Below the pieces are notes generated by a model. The model was given only the letters and a program-made list of their open reading frames with translations, did not search any database and was not told the origin of the DNA. 64,000 bases of DNA from Erinaceus europaeus. Taxonomy: Eukaryota; Chordata; Mammalia; Eulipotyphla; Erinaceidae. Below are positions 34,511 through 45,095 of the stretch, one piece after another; positions within the stretch are counted from its first letter, which is position 1, and the number at the start of each line of letters is the position of its first letter. The stretch lies in contig NC_080181.1 in assembly GCF_950295315.1 (NCBI RefSeq), forward strand, positions 5,450,857-5,514,856. Reading direction: 5' to 3'. The position numbers and the translations under genes were made by a program.

Positions 34511-35540
34511 AGTGGCCCATTGTAGATGTCATGAAGAATAAATTAACCATGGTGATATAAGTAGTAAGAATCTCATGAAGAATAAGTTTAGGTTAAAATT
34601 ATATTGGTTGTTGTTAAAATAAGATTTACCCAAAAGGTGATACATCTGAGATGTGTCAGAAGTTAATGTTCTCCAGACCCACTTTTTCAGCAGCCTTGTC
34701 TTTGATTATATAAAAGGCAAAACCAGGCTGGCTCACCTTTTAAAAATCATGTAGAATCTTAATTGCCAATGCACAGCCTGACTTAGGGAGCGTGCTCTAC
34801 CTACCAGAGAAAGGGGCTCAGATGTTTAGCGGTGTGGAGGATGGGCACAGGCAGACTAAGGAAGTGTGTTAACAGGCACAGGCAGTGGTTAGAAATAAGC
34901 TAAATAAAGGGCGATTTCTGAGTCTGCCTGGAACTAATCTTTACCATCAGAAGGGTCATAGTTTAAATTTACCAAGCTCTCCTGGATACCTTTTTTCTTT
35001 TAAGGTTAAAAAAAAAGCAACTTTGGGGGAAGAGTTGGCCAAAATGCAGATGTTTCTGTTTTTCCTCTACACATGTTCAGACTGATAGAGGTTATGTTTC
35101 CGAAATTGTGTAGTTTGGACCGACTCCAGATGATGTAATAAGATCACTTTTCACCCCTCCCAGCTGGAGTGTGCAGACTTTCCTGTTAGGACTGGTACAA
35201 ATCTCTTCCTTGGGGTGGCAAAACAATTGCCATTTGTAGACCGTGACATAAAATTAATAGCACTGTCCTCTGTATTTGGAGACAATGCCTGCTTTTGTGT
35301 ACCTCTATATTCATTTTCAGTCATTGTCTATCACACCCCAGGTAAGAATGCACAGCTTAGCTCCCAGTGGTCTTTTCCTACTCTCTCAAACACAAGATGA
35401 TTTTATTACTTTTTAGAAAAAGACAGTAACAACAACCACAAAAACAAAAACCCCTTGGATGGTGTTAGCTGAGCTGCTTGCATCGATGCTATGGTTATTA
35501 CAGTTTCTTTTAATTCACTATATGTGTTCTGCATTTCTTG
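34511..35540. other. Intron 2, unique
   Basis: 1 kb without recognised repeats or exons. Confidence 0.4.
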
Positions 35541-35554
35541 TACCTAGTGGTTTT

Positions 35555-35889
35555 CTTTTTTTTTTCCTCTAGGGTTATTGTTGGGGCTCAGTGCCTGCGC
35601 TATGAATCCACTGCTCCTGAAGGCTACTTTTTCTTTTCTTTTCTTTTATATTTATTTATTCCCTTTTGTTGCCATTGTTGTTTTATTGTTGTAGTTATTG
35701 TTGTCGTTGTTGAATAGGACAGAGAGAAATAGAGAGAGGAGGGGGAGAGAAAGATAGACACCTGCTGACCTGCTTCACTGCCTATAAAGCTACTCCCTAC
35801 AGATGGGGAGTTAAGGGCTCAAACTGGAACCCCTCAGCTGGTCCGTGCACTTCGCGCCATGTGTGCTTAACCCTCTACCGCCCGGCCCT
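35555..35889 (-). repeat. SINE-A2/A1 composite
   Basis: Flanked by TACCTAGTGGTTTT (35541-35554 and 35890-35903). The A2 tail module is followed by CTTTTCTTTTCTTTTATATT and a second, A1-type tail before the shared body. Confidence 0.88.
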
Positions 35890-36041
35890 TACCTAGTGGT
35901 TTTACATAGCCGGTATTGTTGTAGTGTCCACTGGGGCCTTTGTGAAGTTGGGACAGAATTTATAGGTTAGTTTTGATGGGACTTTTAGGCCTGCAGATTA
36001 TCTTTTTTGTTTTTTCATTACTATCACTGGCTAATTGATTA

Positions 36042-36296
36042 TAATCCACTGCTCCTGGAGACCATTTTCCCCCCTTTTGTTGCCCTTGTTGTTTTATCAT
36101 GATTGTGGTTATTATTATTGTTGTTGCTGCTGCCGTTGGATAGGACAGAGAGAAATGGAGAGAGATGGGAAATACGGGGAGAGAAAGACAGACACCTGCA
36201 GGTGGGGGGCCGGGGGCTTGAACCGGGATCCTTGAGCCAGTCCTCGCGCTTCGCGCCACGTTCACTTAACCCGCTGCACTACCACCCTACTACTCC
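36042..36296 (-). repeat. SINE-A2, tail shortened
   Basis: Starts within the A2 module at AATCCACTGCTCCTGGAGAC and ends with a full head complement. Confidence 0.85.
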
Positions 36297-36419
36297 CTGT
36301 TGATGCGTTTTTTGGCGGATGATGTCCCTTAGACTACTCTTTCACTTCTGCAGCCTGTTGGTTGTAGTCACCCTGGTTAATGCTCGTGATTTCTGCACTT
36401 CTTTCTACCTTTTCTTCTT

Positions 36420-36732
36420 TCTCTTTCTTCACCAGGGTTTCATGGGCTTGGTGCCAGCACAGTGTATCCACAGCTCCTGCCAGCCATTTTCCCTTCCCCT
36501 CCCTCCATCCCTCCCTTCTTTCCTTCCTTCCATCCTGTTTCCATCCATTTTATTTCATTTCATTTCATAAGACAGAGAAATTGAGAAAGGAGGGAAGATA
36601 AAGATAGACACCTGCAGACCTGCTTCACTGCTTATGAAGCTTCTCTACAGGTGGGGACAAGGGCTTGAATTCAGGTCCATGTTACATGGTAATGTGTTTG
36701 CTCAACTAGGTGCACACCACCACCCAGACCCA
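36420..36732 (-). repeat. SINE-A-like, old, with CCTT expansion
   Basis: A2-like tail GGGTTTCATGGGCTTGGTGC, a CCTTCCTTCC stretch, then GACACCTGCAGACCTGCTTC and a SINE-B-like head complement. Confidence 0.65.
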
Positions 36733-36754
36733 GATAAAAGCTTTTCAGGGGGGT

Positions 36755-37050
36755 TGATTTTTAGCTCAGCAGGTTAAGCGCACATGGTGCAAAGCACAAA
36801 GACCGGCATAAGGATCCAGGTTCAAGCCCCCAGCTTCCCACCTGCTTCGGGGGAGTGTCACTTCACAAGTGGTGAAGCAGGTCTGCAGGTGTCTCTCTTT
36901 CTCTCCCCCCTCTCTGTTTTCCCCTCTCTCTCCATTTCTTTCTGCCCTCTCCAACAATGACAACATTAATAACAGCAATAGTAATAACCACAACAACGAT
37001 AAAACAGCAAGGTCCACAAAAGGGGGAAAAATGGCCTCCAAGGAGCTTTT
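36755..37050 (+). repeat. SINE-A2, tail cut
   Basis: TTAGCTCAGCAGGTTAAGCG head and body. It stops within the A2 module (ATGGCCTCCAAGGAGC), with AGCTTTT at both ends. Confidence 0.8.
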
Positions 37051-37177
37051 GGTATTGCTGTACAGTACTCATACAGTGAAGAAAGTTATGTTTTTACTTT
37101 TAGAACTTGTGCAGGCATACTACTGGTGAAACATTCACTTTTCAGAGATTTATCGAGTTCTTTAAACTTTGTGTCTG

Positions 37178-37310
37178 GGTAGCCATAGAAGTGGCTCAGT
37201 GAGTGAAGTGCAGGAGTTGAAGGTGTGAGGCCCTGCTTGGGTTTGATCTGCAGCACTGCATATGATGGAGCAGTGATCTGGGCTCTCTCAGAAGATTAAT
37301 ACACACATAT
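37178..37310 (+). repeat. SINE-E
   Basis: AGCCATAGAAGTGGCTCAGTG head, GGGTTTGATCTGCAGCACTG and GATGGAGCAGTGATCTGG. Confidence 0.5.
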
Positions 37311-37487
37311 TTTGCTTCTTGTCTGTTTTTGCAAAGCAGAATCAAATGATTTAGTTCATTACAGATTACCAAAACCAAATAAATATTTGAGTGTAATTGT
37401 TAACTATTCAGTTACGAGGCGCATTTGTCTGTCACCTTTATAACTTACTGTGGAAATTAGACTTTGCCTTTAAAACACTATGATTTT

Positions 37488-37526
37488 GTAACACGTGTGC
37501 TCAACCAGGTGCGCCACCACCCGGCC
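37488..37526 (-). mobile_element. 39-bp SINE-B head inserted without body or tail
   Basis: The segment equals the first 39 bases of a SINE-B in reverse (CTCAACCAGGTGCGCCACC). It is flanked by perfect 13-base duplications, ACACTATGATTTT (37475-37487 and 37527-37539). It has no A-rich tail. Confidence 0.8.
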
Positions 37527-37669
37527 ACACTATGATTTTAAAATTGCAAATAGAACTTGAGACAAGAGTAGTTGACATTCTTTATTCAAGCTTAATATAG
37601 TTTTTAGAAGGTTTTTTTTTTTCAATTAAAATTCCAGCAAATAAGTTTCTTTCTGAGTCTTGTACTCTT

Positions 37670-37949
37670 TTTTAAAAAATTTTATTTATTTATTTTCCCT
37701 TTTGTTGCCCTTGTTGTTTTTATTATAGTTATTATCGTTGTTATTGATATTGTCGTTGTTAGATAGAACAGAGAGAAATGGAGAGAGATGGGGAGGCAAG
37801 GGGAGAAAAAGGTAGACACCTGCAGACTTGCTTCACCACCTGTGAAGTGACTCTCCTGCGGGTAGGGAGCTGGGGGCTTGATCCCGGAAGCTTATGCAGG
37901 TCCTTGTGCTTCCTGCCATGTGCGCTTAACCCGCTACTGCCTGACCCCC
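37670..37949 (-). repeat. SINE-A1
   Basis: Flanked by GAGTCTTGTACTCTT (37655-37669) and GAGTCTTGTTCTCTT (37950-37964). Confidence 0.93.
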
Positions 37950-37964
37950 GAGTCTTGTTCTCTT

Positions 37965-38403
37965 AATAGGTAGGTGGCTGCCATCTTACTGTGTTTTCTG
38001 TGACCTTTTGTGTGTGCACCTGTGGAAGAGGGGGAGGGACGTGGGCACTTCAGCAATTCAGACCAGATCTCTTTCTGAGAGGAGGAAAGAAGCCACCAGG
38101 CCTCTTGAGGCTGTTACACAATCTAACGATTTTGCATGAGTCTGGTCCAAATATGTGCCAAGGCCATCCTAGATTCAAGGGTTTGAAAGACAGACACTAC
38201 CTCTTAGTGGGAAGAACTGCAAAATAATGTCACCGTATTTTTTAGTCTACCATCCTTGATTGAAAGTTTTATTAAATAGCATTCAAGATATATGAATTAT
38301 CACCTGAGCCCTAAAAATTCCCAGAGTAGAATGTGATATCACAGGAAAGCACTTTATACTGTTTAGTAAAATCTCAATTGTTGTGACCAGTGTGAAAAGT
38401 TGG
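37965..38403. other. Intron 2, unique
   Basis: A 78-residue frame at 37991-38227 has no recognised domain. No repeat seen. Confidence 0.35.
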
Positions 38404-38550
38404 TAGGGCAGCCTCAGGAGGTGGCATGGTGTGTAGAACCTCTGAAGTGTGAACATGAAGTCGTGAGTTCCATCCCTGGCATGGAGTATGCCAGAATGAT
38501 ACTCTGATGTCTTCCCCTGCACTGCCCCCCTTAATAAATACAATTTTGAA
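38404..38550 (+). repeat. SINE-C
   Basis: CAGCCTCAGGAGGTGGCATG head, box-B-like GTGAGTTCCATCCCTGGC and an AATAAATACAATTTTG end. Confidence 0.8.
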
Positions 38551-38741
38551 AAGAAAGATTACATATGTTTCTTTAAATGCCATCAAATCAATTAAATTAA
38601 TTTTAAAATTGCTATGTAGGAAAGATAGAATATGATCTTTTGGTTATAATTCAGTATTTATGCATGGCCCATAAATGTAACTAGCACCTAGTTATAGTTA
38701 TCCCCTAAAATTAAGCTATTGCTTGTTCTTGAAGGCTTGTT

Positions 38742-38875
38742 TATTTATTAAGATGAAAGTGAGAGAGAACCAGAGCATTACTCTGGCACATGTGATGCTT
38801 GGGCACAAATTTGGGACCTCCTGCTTTAAAAAACAATGTCCAAAGCCTAAAGCCTAGGCACTACATCGCCTTCTA
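38742..38875 (-). repeat. SINE-C
   Basis: GAACCAGAGCATTACTCTGG onward; the head contains a small AAAGCCT duplication. Confidence 0.75.
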
Positions 38876-39005
38876 TTTTTTTACCTGAAAAGTCTCATTT
38901 TCAGTTTTTTTAATTTTAATTTCTTTATTGAGGGATTCATTTTCAGTTATTTATCTTCAGTGTAGACATAAATCCACACTGAAAGTTGTAAGAGAACTGT
39001 AACCT

Positions 39006-39212
39006 GGCGGCCCGGAGGTGGTTGACTAGTTGAGCACACATGTTACAAAGCACAGGGACCTAGGTTCAAGCCCCTTGCCATATATGCATCACAGCTTCAC
39101 AGTGTGAGATAGACAGTGGCGCAGGCGGCTCTCGCCTCTCCATCTCGGTCTCCCCATCACCCTTCAATTTCTCTGTCCCTACCCAATAAATAACAATAAA
39201 GATGCTAAAAAG
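39006..39212 (+). repeat. SINE-B
   Basis: GCGGCCCGGAGGTGGTTGAC head, box B GGTTCAAGCCCC and AATAAATAACAATAAAG end. Confidence 0.82.
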
Positions 39213-39264
39213 AAAGAAATGCAACCTGGATTTCCCGTGCTTGATTTAATTACACTATTGCTTT

Positions 39265-39546
39265 TTTCTTTAATATGTATTTTTTCCCTTTTGTTGCCCT
39301 TGTTTTATTGTTGTAGTTATTATTGTTGTTGTTGTTGATGTCATTGTTGGATAGGACAGAGAGAAATGGAGAGAAGAGGAGAGGAAGAAAGGAGGGGGAA
39401 AAGACAGACACTTGCAGACCTACTTCACCGCTTATGAAGCGACTCCCCTGCAGGTGGGGAGCTGGGGACTCGAACCGGGATCCTTCTGCCGGTTCCTGCG
39501 CTTTGCGCCACCTGTGCTTAGCCCCCTGTGCTACCGCCCAGCTCCC
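39265..39546 (-). repeat. SINE-A1
   Basis: Flanked by ACACTATTGCTTT (39252-39264 and 39547-39559). Confidence 0.93.
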
Positions 39547-39559
39547 ACACTATTGCTTT

Positions 39560-40863
39560 CTTTAGCTACTTGAATTAAATTAAGAACAAATCTTTGTTGT
39601 TATTGCTAATGGACTTGGCTATTAATTGAGCTATTCACTGAGTTCTTGAGTCAATTTGGAACTAATAAGTTACCTAATTATCAAGTTGTGTGTGGGTATG
39701 TAAATAAAATTTTGTACATAAAAGTGAGGCAGAGTGCATGCACTCAACAGTGACTTAGAAGGTCTTTATTTGTATTATTCCTGCTTGTCAGAAGTGCTTT
39801 TTGTGCCTTTACCCACATGTCTGTCCTGCCTCAGAATACTTGGCAATGATCACTCAAGGAGCATTGCTTCACTGGGAGTTAGGAAAAAATTCTTAAACAT
39901 TTAATTTCAAAACTAAGCATGTATCTCTCTGAAGGTTTATAAAAACTATTATTTTCCTCTCCATAAAATTGAGGGATTATAAAAACTAATCCATTCTAAG
40001 TTTTGTTACCTGAAAGTTGAATTAACACAGGGAATCATATTTAAGCCCTGTGATCATATCCCCCCAAAAAAGAATTGTTCCCAAGTTTTCCTGACCAGGG
40101 GCTGGGGTGGGTGGGTGTGGGTGGGTAGGAAGGAGAAAAAAAAGGACCTGGGTGACCTCCTCCATTTTTGGTAGTGGAGTTAGTGTTGGGTCTGTGAAGA
40201 AGCTTTCCAGAAGAAAGAGCTGCTATTTATGGAGCATTTCTCAGGCCTGCAATTGGAAGCCATTACAGCAAAGTTGCTGAGCAAGTCAGTGATTACTAGC
40301 CAGTATGCCAGCATCACCGAGGCCTCCACCCTGCAGCCTGCGTGTGAGTTTAGGGCTACTGCTGTGTGACTGGCCTGCTCCCATTGTTGTCCACTGCCTG
40401 CTTCATCAAGTACAAGAGGAGTTCTGGGCACTCTCACCCCCTTTTCTTAACAGTCATGATAGGAAGTGGTTATAGGATATAAATAGGATAGAAAAAACAT
40501 TTTTTAAAGGGAATAGTTCAACATCCTAAAATATGACTCCCTTCCCCCTCACTCCCTTTTAGTTAATTAAAATCAGGTCATCTTAGCAAATGCAGAAGTT
40601 GTCCATCAGTTTTGCTTAAGCTTACCAAAACAGATGTTTGGAAGTTGTCTATCAAAGGAATTCTAACTTACACAGCCTTTAGACTTGGGGTCTGAGGAGA
40701 GTTTGAGTTTTGGATTTGAGGTGACTGTATTTACCAGTGAAAGCACTCATTTTCCTGTGAGTTTTTGTTTGCTTTTGTACTGATAGAAACAAAGTTATAA
40801 TTGTTTGATTACACTGTACATGTTTGTTACTGGGGGATAAAATTGGGTGATCTCAATGTGGTT
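39560..40863. other. Intron 2, unique
   Basis: 1.3 kb with no recognised repeat. A G-rich GGGTGGGTGTGGGTGGG stretch lies near 40107-40125. Confidence 0.4.
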
Positions 40864-40878
40864 AAAAATTATATTTGA

Positions 40879-41021
40879 GTGGTCTGGGAGGTGGCACAGT
40901 GGATAAAGCAATGGATTCTCAACCATGAGGTTCCGAGTTCAATCCCTGGCCGCACATGTACCAGAGTGATGTCTGGTTCTTTCTTCCCTATCTTTTCATG
41001 AATAAATAAATAAATTCTTTT
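40879..41021 (+). repeat. SINE-C with polyadenylation and pol III stop signals
   Basis: Flanked by AAAAATTATATTTGA (40864-40878 and 41022-41036). It ends AATAAATAAATAAATTCTTT, combining AATAAA with a TCTTT terminator. Confidence 0.94.
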
Positions 41022-41248
41022 AAAAATTATATTTGATTAGATAACTCTATGTGAACTGAAAACCAGTGGGCTTCAGTATGCTTTGGATAAAAGTAGAATG
41101 TTAAACAAGGTTATTTCCAACTTGCTGATTTTATGATCTTTCCACACTTTGGTCTCAAACTATCAAAATGTACAAGTTATGCAAGTTACTGTGTATTTTT
41201 AAACTCTTAGGTGTTTTTTCTCAATGTTCTTTATCTTACAGAGATTAG

Positions 41249-41372
41249 TGTGACCTGGGAAGTGGCACAGTATTAGGTCACTGGTCACACAAGCATGGGG
41301 TACTTCCAATATCACATGTGTCAGAGTGATGCTCTGGTTCTCTATATTATCATTAGCAAATCCTTTTAAGAA
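41249..41372 (+). repeat. SINE-C, diverged
   Basis: GTGACCTGGGAAGTGGCACAG head and CAGAGTGATGCTCTGGTTCT. Confidence 0.75.
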
Positions 41373-41446
41373 TTTATCTTTTTCCATTGTCCTGAATTCA
41401 TTTTCATGAAAAATTTAAATGACTAAGTAAAATGGGTTTTGTTGGT

Positions 41447-41835
41447 CAGAAATACAGCTCAGAGGGTAGAGTGCAAGACCTGAATATGTTAAGACCATGC
41501 AAGGACCAGCGTAAAGATCCCAGTTCGAGCCTCCGGTTCCCCACCTGCAGGGGAGTCGCTTCACAGGCAGTGATGCAGGTCTGCAGGTGTCTGTCTTTCT
41601 CTCCCTCTCTTTCTCTGTCTTCCCCTTCTAAGGTCTCCATTTCTCTCTGTCCTATCCAACAACAATGACATCAATAATAATAATAACTACAACAACATTG
41701 AAAAACAAGGGCAACAAAAGGGAAAAATAAATAAATATAAAAAAATAAAAAATATATGTAAGACCTTGAGTTTTATCCCCAGCACTGCATGTCAAAGCAA
41801 TGTTCTGATTTCCTTTCTCTCATTAAATAAGACAG
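41447..41835 (+). repeat. tRNA-like SINE split by a SINE-A1
   Basis: GTCAGAAATACAGCTCAGAG before and CCTTGAGTTTTATCCCCAGC after form one old SINE. Its box B follows the inserted element. Confidence 0.65.
41490..41745 (+). repeat. SINE-A1 nested in an older SINE
   Basis: Box B AGTTCGAGCC, body and AAATAAATAAATATAAAAAA end. AATATGT-like bases occur at both edges. Confidence 0.85.
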
Positions 41836-41850
41836 TTTTTTTATTAAATT

Positions 41851-41910
41851 GTTATATTTTTAGTTATTTTTTATTACATAGTTATATTTTTAGTTATTTT
41901 CTATTACATA
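41851..41910. repeat. 30-bp tandem duplication
   Basis: Two adjacent 30-base units beginning GTTATATTTTTAGTTATTTT, differing at one base. Confidence 0.95.
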
Positions 41911-42139
41911 CTTAATTTTTACTGAAACTATGTCTTACTAATAAAAATATAAGGTGGAATTGATAGGGCTCAAGGAGTTAGGAAAAAAGAGACTCAACTT
42001 TTCTGTTGATAAAGAATCAGTAGTTGTCAGTATCTATGACCTTGGGAGAACTAGTGCAGTTTCACTGGAGGGGGGGTGAAGGACACAGAACTCTGGTGGA
42101 GATGGCTCAATCACTAATCATAAAATAAAAAATTTAAAA

Positions 42140-42300
42140 ACCAGTGGTCGGGACCCAGGAGGTGTGGTGCAACAAGCAGATTGCCATACTTAGAAGCATA
42201 AGGTCCCAAGTTCTATTTCTGGGATCTCATGCCAGAGTGATGCTCTGATGCCCCTCACCCTGATCTGTCTTCTCACTGCCACATTAATAAAGAAAACAAA
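42140..42300 (+). repeat. SINE-C
   Basis: GGGACCCAGGAGGTGTGGTGC head, CCAGAGTGATGCTCTGATGC and ATTAATAAAGAAAAC end. Confidence 0.75.
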
Positions 42301-42784
42301 TCGTTTCAAAAAGCCAGTAATTGTGGGGTGTCATCTTGTTAAATATTCAAGCTGGTTTTGAGAAATAATGGTTCTGTTTAGAAGAAAAATATTATATATA
42401 TAATATTATTATCTACTTATAAAAAACATTAGGAAATTTAAGCTTCCAATCCTTTCTCATTTGTGCCTCTTCTGTTAGTACAAAAACTTGTGAGTTAGTC
42501 ACCATTCCTGAGGATCAGAAAAGGACTTTTATAGCCTTGAGAAAAGGAAGTGCTCACTTTTGTCAGAGCCACAGCAGAGCAATCTAGACACCTCCCATAT
42601 CTTTCAGAATCTCTTCTTCACAGTCAGTTTTAATTTTGGACTACCCGAATTATCTAACAAGTTAGAATTTCTTTTAACTCATAGGCAAGGATATAAATCG
42701 CTCATGATTTAGTTGCTTTATATATTCCATTATAAGGAAAAATGAATCTTTTCTGAGTGGTGCAACAATTTTTTTCTTTTTAAT
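42301..42784. other. Intron 2, nothing recognised
   Basis: AT-rich unique sequence. Confidence 0.35.
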
Positions 42785-42933
42785 TTTTTTTAGAATTTAT
42801 TTATTTATGAGAAAGATAGGAGGAGAGAGAAAGAACCAGACATCACTCTGGTACATGTGCTGCTGGGGATTGAATTTAGAACCTCATGCCTGAGAGTCCA
42901 GTGCTTTAACACTGCGCCGCCTCCCGGACCACA
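42785..42933 (-). repeat. SINE-C
   Basis: Complete reverse copy. GTGGTGCAACAATTT before and ATGGTGCAGCAATTT after are the target duplication. Confidence 0.9.
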
Positions 42934-42994
42934 TGGTGCAGCAATTTATCTGTAATGTAAAGATATAGAGAAAATAAAACTTTCTTTTTTTAAA

Positions 42995-43248
42995 TATAGT
43001 ATTTATTTATTTTTAATTATTTTCCCTTTTGCTGCCCTTGTTTTTGTAGTTATTGTTGTTGATGTCATAGTTATTGGATAGGACAGAGAGAAATGGAGAG
43101 AGGAGGGGAAGACGGGGAGAGAAAGACAGACACCTGCAGACCTGCTTCACCACCTGGGAAGCGACTCCCCTATAGGTGGGGAGTCGGAGGCTCAAACTGG
43201 GATCCTTCCACCCATCCTTGCGTTTCGCTGCACTACTGCTTTACTCCC
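42995..43248 (-). repeat. SINE-A1
   Basis: TTTTCCCTTTTGCTGCCCTT through a shortened head complement. Confidence 0.9.
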
Positions 43249-43744
43249 AAAACTTCTTTCTTTTGAACATATCTGCTGTGTTAATGTTTGAGTAACTGTC
43301 TAGACTGCTTACTGGGTTTTATATTGGTATCTTACTATGCTAGCTATCTGTATTAGCTGCTTTACAAATTGGTGGCCTGCTTGGAAGAGGAGAAAGACTT
43401 TACATAGATTCTCCCATTCAGACCTGAGATATTCCAGAGTCTTTTCTATTTAATCACACTTTATTTCTGTTTAACCTATGGCTCTCTCTTTATAGTCATA
43501 ATGAGTTTCTGTTTAACATCATGCTGTTTCATGCAACACTATGTACTCACTTGATAACATCCACATTTGTTCATTTAAACTATTGCTTTAGTTCTTTTAC
43601 CATGTCCTTTAAAAGAAATAAAATCCGGTTGAATCTGTATCACTCTGCAGTCAGTTACCTAGTACTTACTGAATAAATTGAAAAGGCTGAAAAAAAAAAA
43701 AAAAAACCTCACATATGCTCTTTGCTGCCATTAATAATTACTTT
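43249..43744. other. Intron 2, unique
   Basis: No repeat apart from an A run near 43690-43706. Confidence 0.35.
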
Positions 43745-43845
43745 CGGGGGTTGGGCGGTAGCACAGTGGGTTAAGCGCAAGGACCGGCATAAGGATCCCC
43801 ACCTGCAGGGGAGTAGCAAGGGAAATAAATATTAAAAAACTAAAA
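43745..43845 (+). repeat. SINE-A with large internal deletion
   Basis: Head and start of body (GGGGGTTGGGCGGTAGCAC to CACCTGCAGGGGAGTAGC) join directly to a GGGAAATAAATATT tail. About 180 bp are missing. ATAATTACTTT lies on both sides. Confidence 0.85.
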
Positions 43846-44189
43846 ATAATTACTTTTATCTGGCTGTTAATAGGGGATCCTCATGATACAGATGTGGGAC
43901 TTTAGCCAGCAGCTACTGCTAAAAGTCACCTTTACTCCTTCTACACGTATGGGGATATATGTAAGTTGTAAAGGACCATAAACGTGGTGTCTTTGGTCAC
44001 ATGGTGTAGTTGCTCGGGTTGGAGAGGTTAATAGACAACTTCATCTGAAAGTAAGTGCTCTGGTTGAACAAATCACATTAGTATTCAGGCATTGGCTTGG
44101 GATTTGATTTCATTTAGCCTGTTGTCCTGCTTTAATTTAATAACTGAAAGCAGCAGCAAATTCCACTGGTGTTTTACTTAGGAGGGGCA

Positions 44190-44290
44190 ATAACCAGAGC
44201 ATCACGCTGGCATATTCAGTGCCAGGGATCGAACGTGGAACCCTGTGCTTGAGAGTCAGTGCTTTGTCCACTGTGCCATCTCATAGGCTG
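44190..44290 (-). repeat. SINE-C
   Basis: GCATCACGCTGGCATATTCA through GTCCACTGTGCCATCTCATA. Confidence 0.7.
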
Positions 44291-44324
44291 TATCTTCCTT
44301 TTTATTGTTTTTCTTTCTTTCCTA

Positions 44325-44366
44325 GTTCTGGGGCTTCACAATCTCACTGCTCCTAGCCTGACTTTT
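44325..44366 (-). repeat. SINE-A2 tail-module fragment
   Basis: GGGGCTTCACAATCTCACTGCTCC resembles the reversed A2 module and has no further SINE sequence. Confidence 0.4.
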
Positions 44367-44394
44367 TTTTTTTTTTTAATAAAAAAGGAAACAC

Positions 44395-44692
44395 GGGAGT
44401 CGGGCTGTAGCGTAGCGGGTAAGCGCAGGTGGCGCTAAGCACAAGGACCGGCGGAAGGATCCCGGTTCGAACCCCGGCTCCCCACCTGCAGGGGAGTCGC
44501 TTCACAGGCGGTGAAGCAGGTCTGCAGGTGTCTCTTTCTCTCCCCCTCTCTGTCTTCCCCTCCTCTCTCCATTTCTCTCTGTCCTATCCAACAACGATGA
44601 CATCAATAATAACTACAACAACAAAACAACAAGGGCAACAAAAGGAATAAATAAATAAATAAATAAATAAAAGAAATTACTCCTAAAAAAAA
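44395..44692 (+). repeat. SINE-A1
   Basis: Flanked by AAAAAAGGAAACAC (44381-44394 and 44693-44706). It sits at the edge of an element R copy and carries sense AATAAA units. Confidence 0.93.
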
Positions 44693-44706
44693 AAAAAAGG
44701 AAACAC

Positions 44707-45095
44707 AAAACCAGAGGGTAAGAGGGGTACAACTCCACACAATTCCCACCACCAGAACTCCATATCCCATCCCTTCCCCTGATTGCTTTCCTAGTCTTTT
44801 TTTTTTTTTTTTTTTTTTAAGAATTTATTTATTTATTCACGAGAAAGATAGGAGGAGAGAGAAAAAGAACCAGACATCGCTCTGGTACATGTACTGCTGG
44901 GGATTGAACTCGGGATCTCATGGTTGAGAATCCAGTGCTTTATCCACTGTGCCACCTCCCAGACCACAGCTTTCCTATTCCTTAACCCTTTCCTATTCCT
45001 TAACTCTGGGAGTATGGACCCAGGGTTATTATGGGGTGCAGAAGGTAGAAGGTCTGGCTTCTGTAATTGCTTTCCCACTGAACATGCTAGCCTGA
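44707..45095 (-). mobile_element. Element R, split by SINE-C
   Basis: Parts at 44707-44796 and 44968-45095 read GGGGTACAACTCCACACAAT through GGTCTGGCTTCTGTAATTGC. A CTTTCCTATTCCTTAAC segment is duplicated just after the SINE. Confidence 0.7.
44797..44967 (-). repeat. SINE-C inside element R
   Basis: Long T run, GAATTTATTTATTTATTCAC, and head complement CCACCTCCCAGACCAC. Confidence 0.92.
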
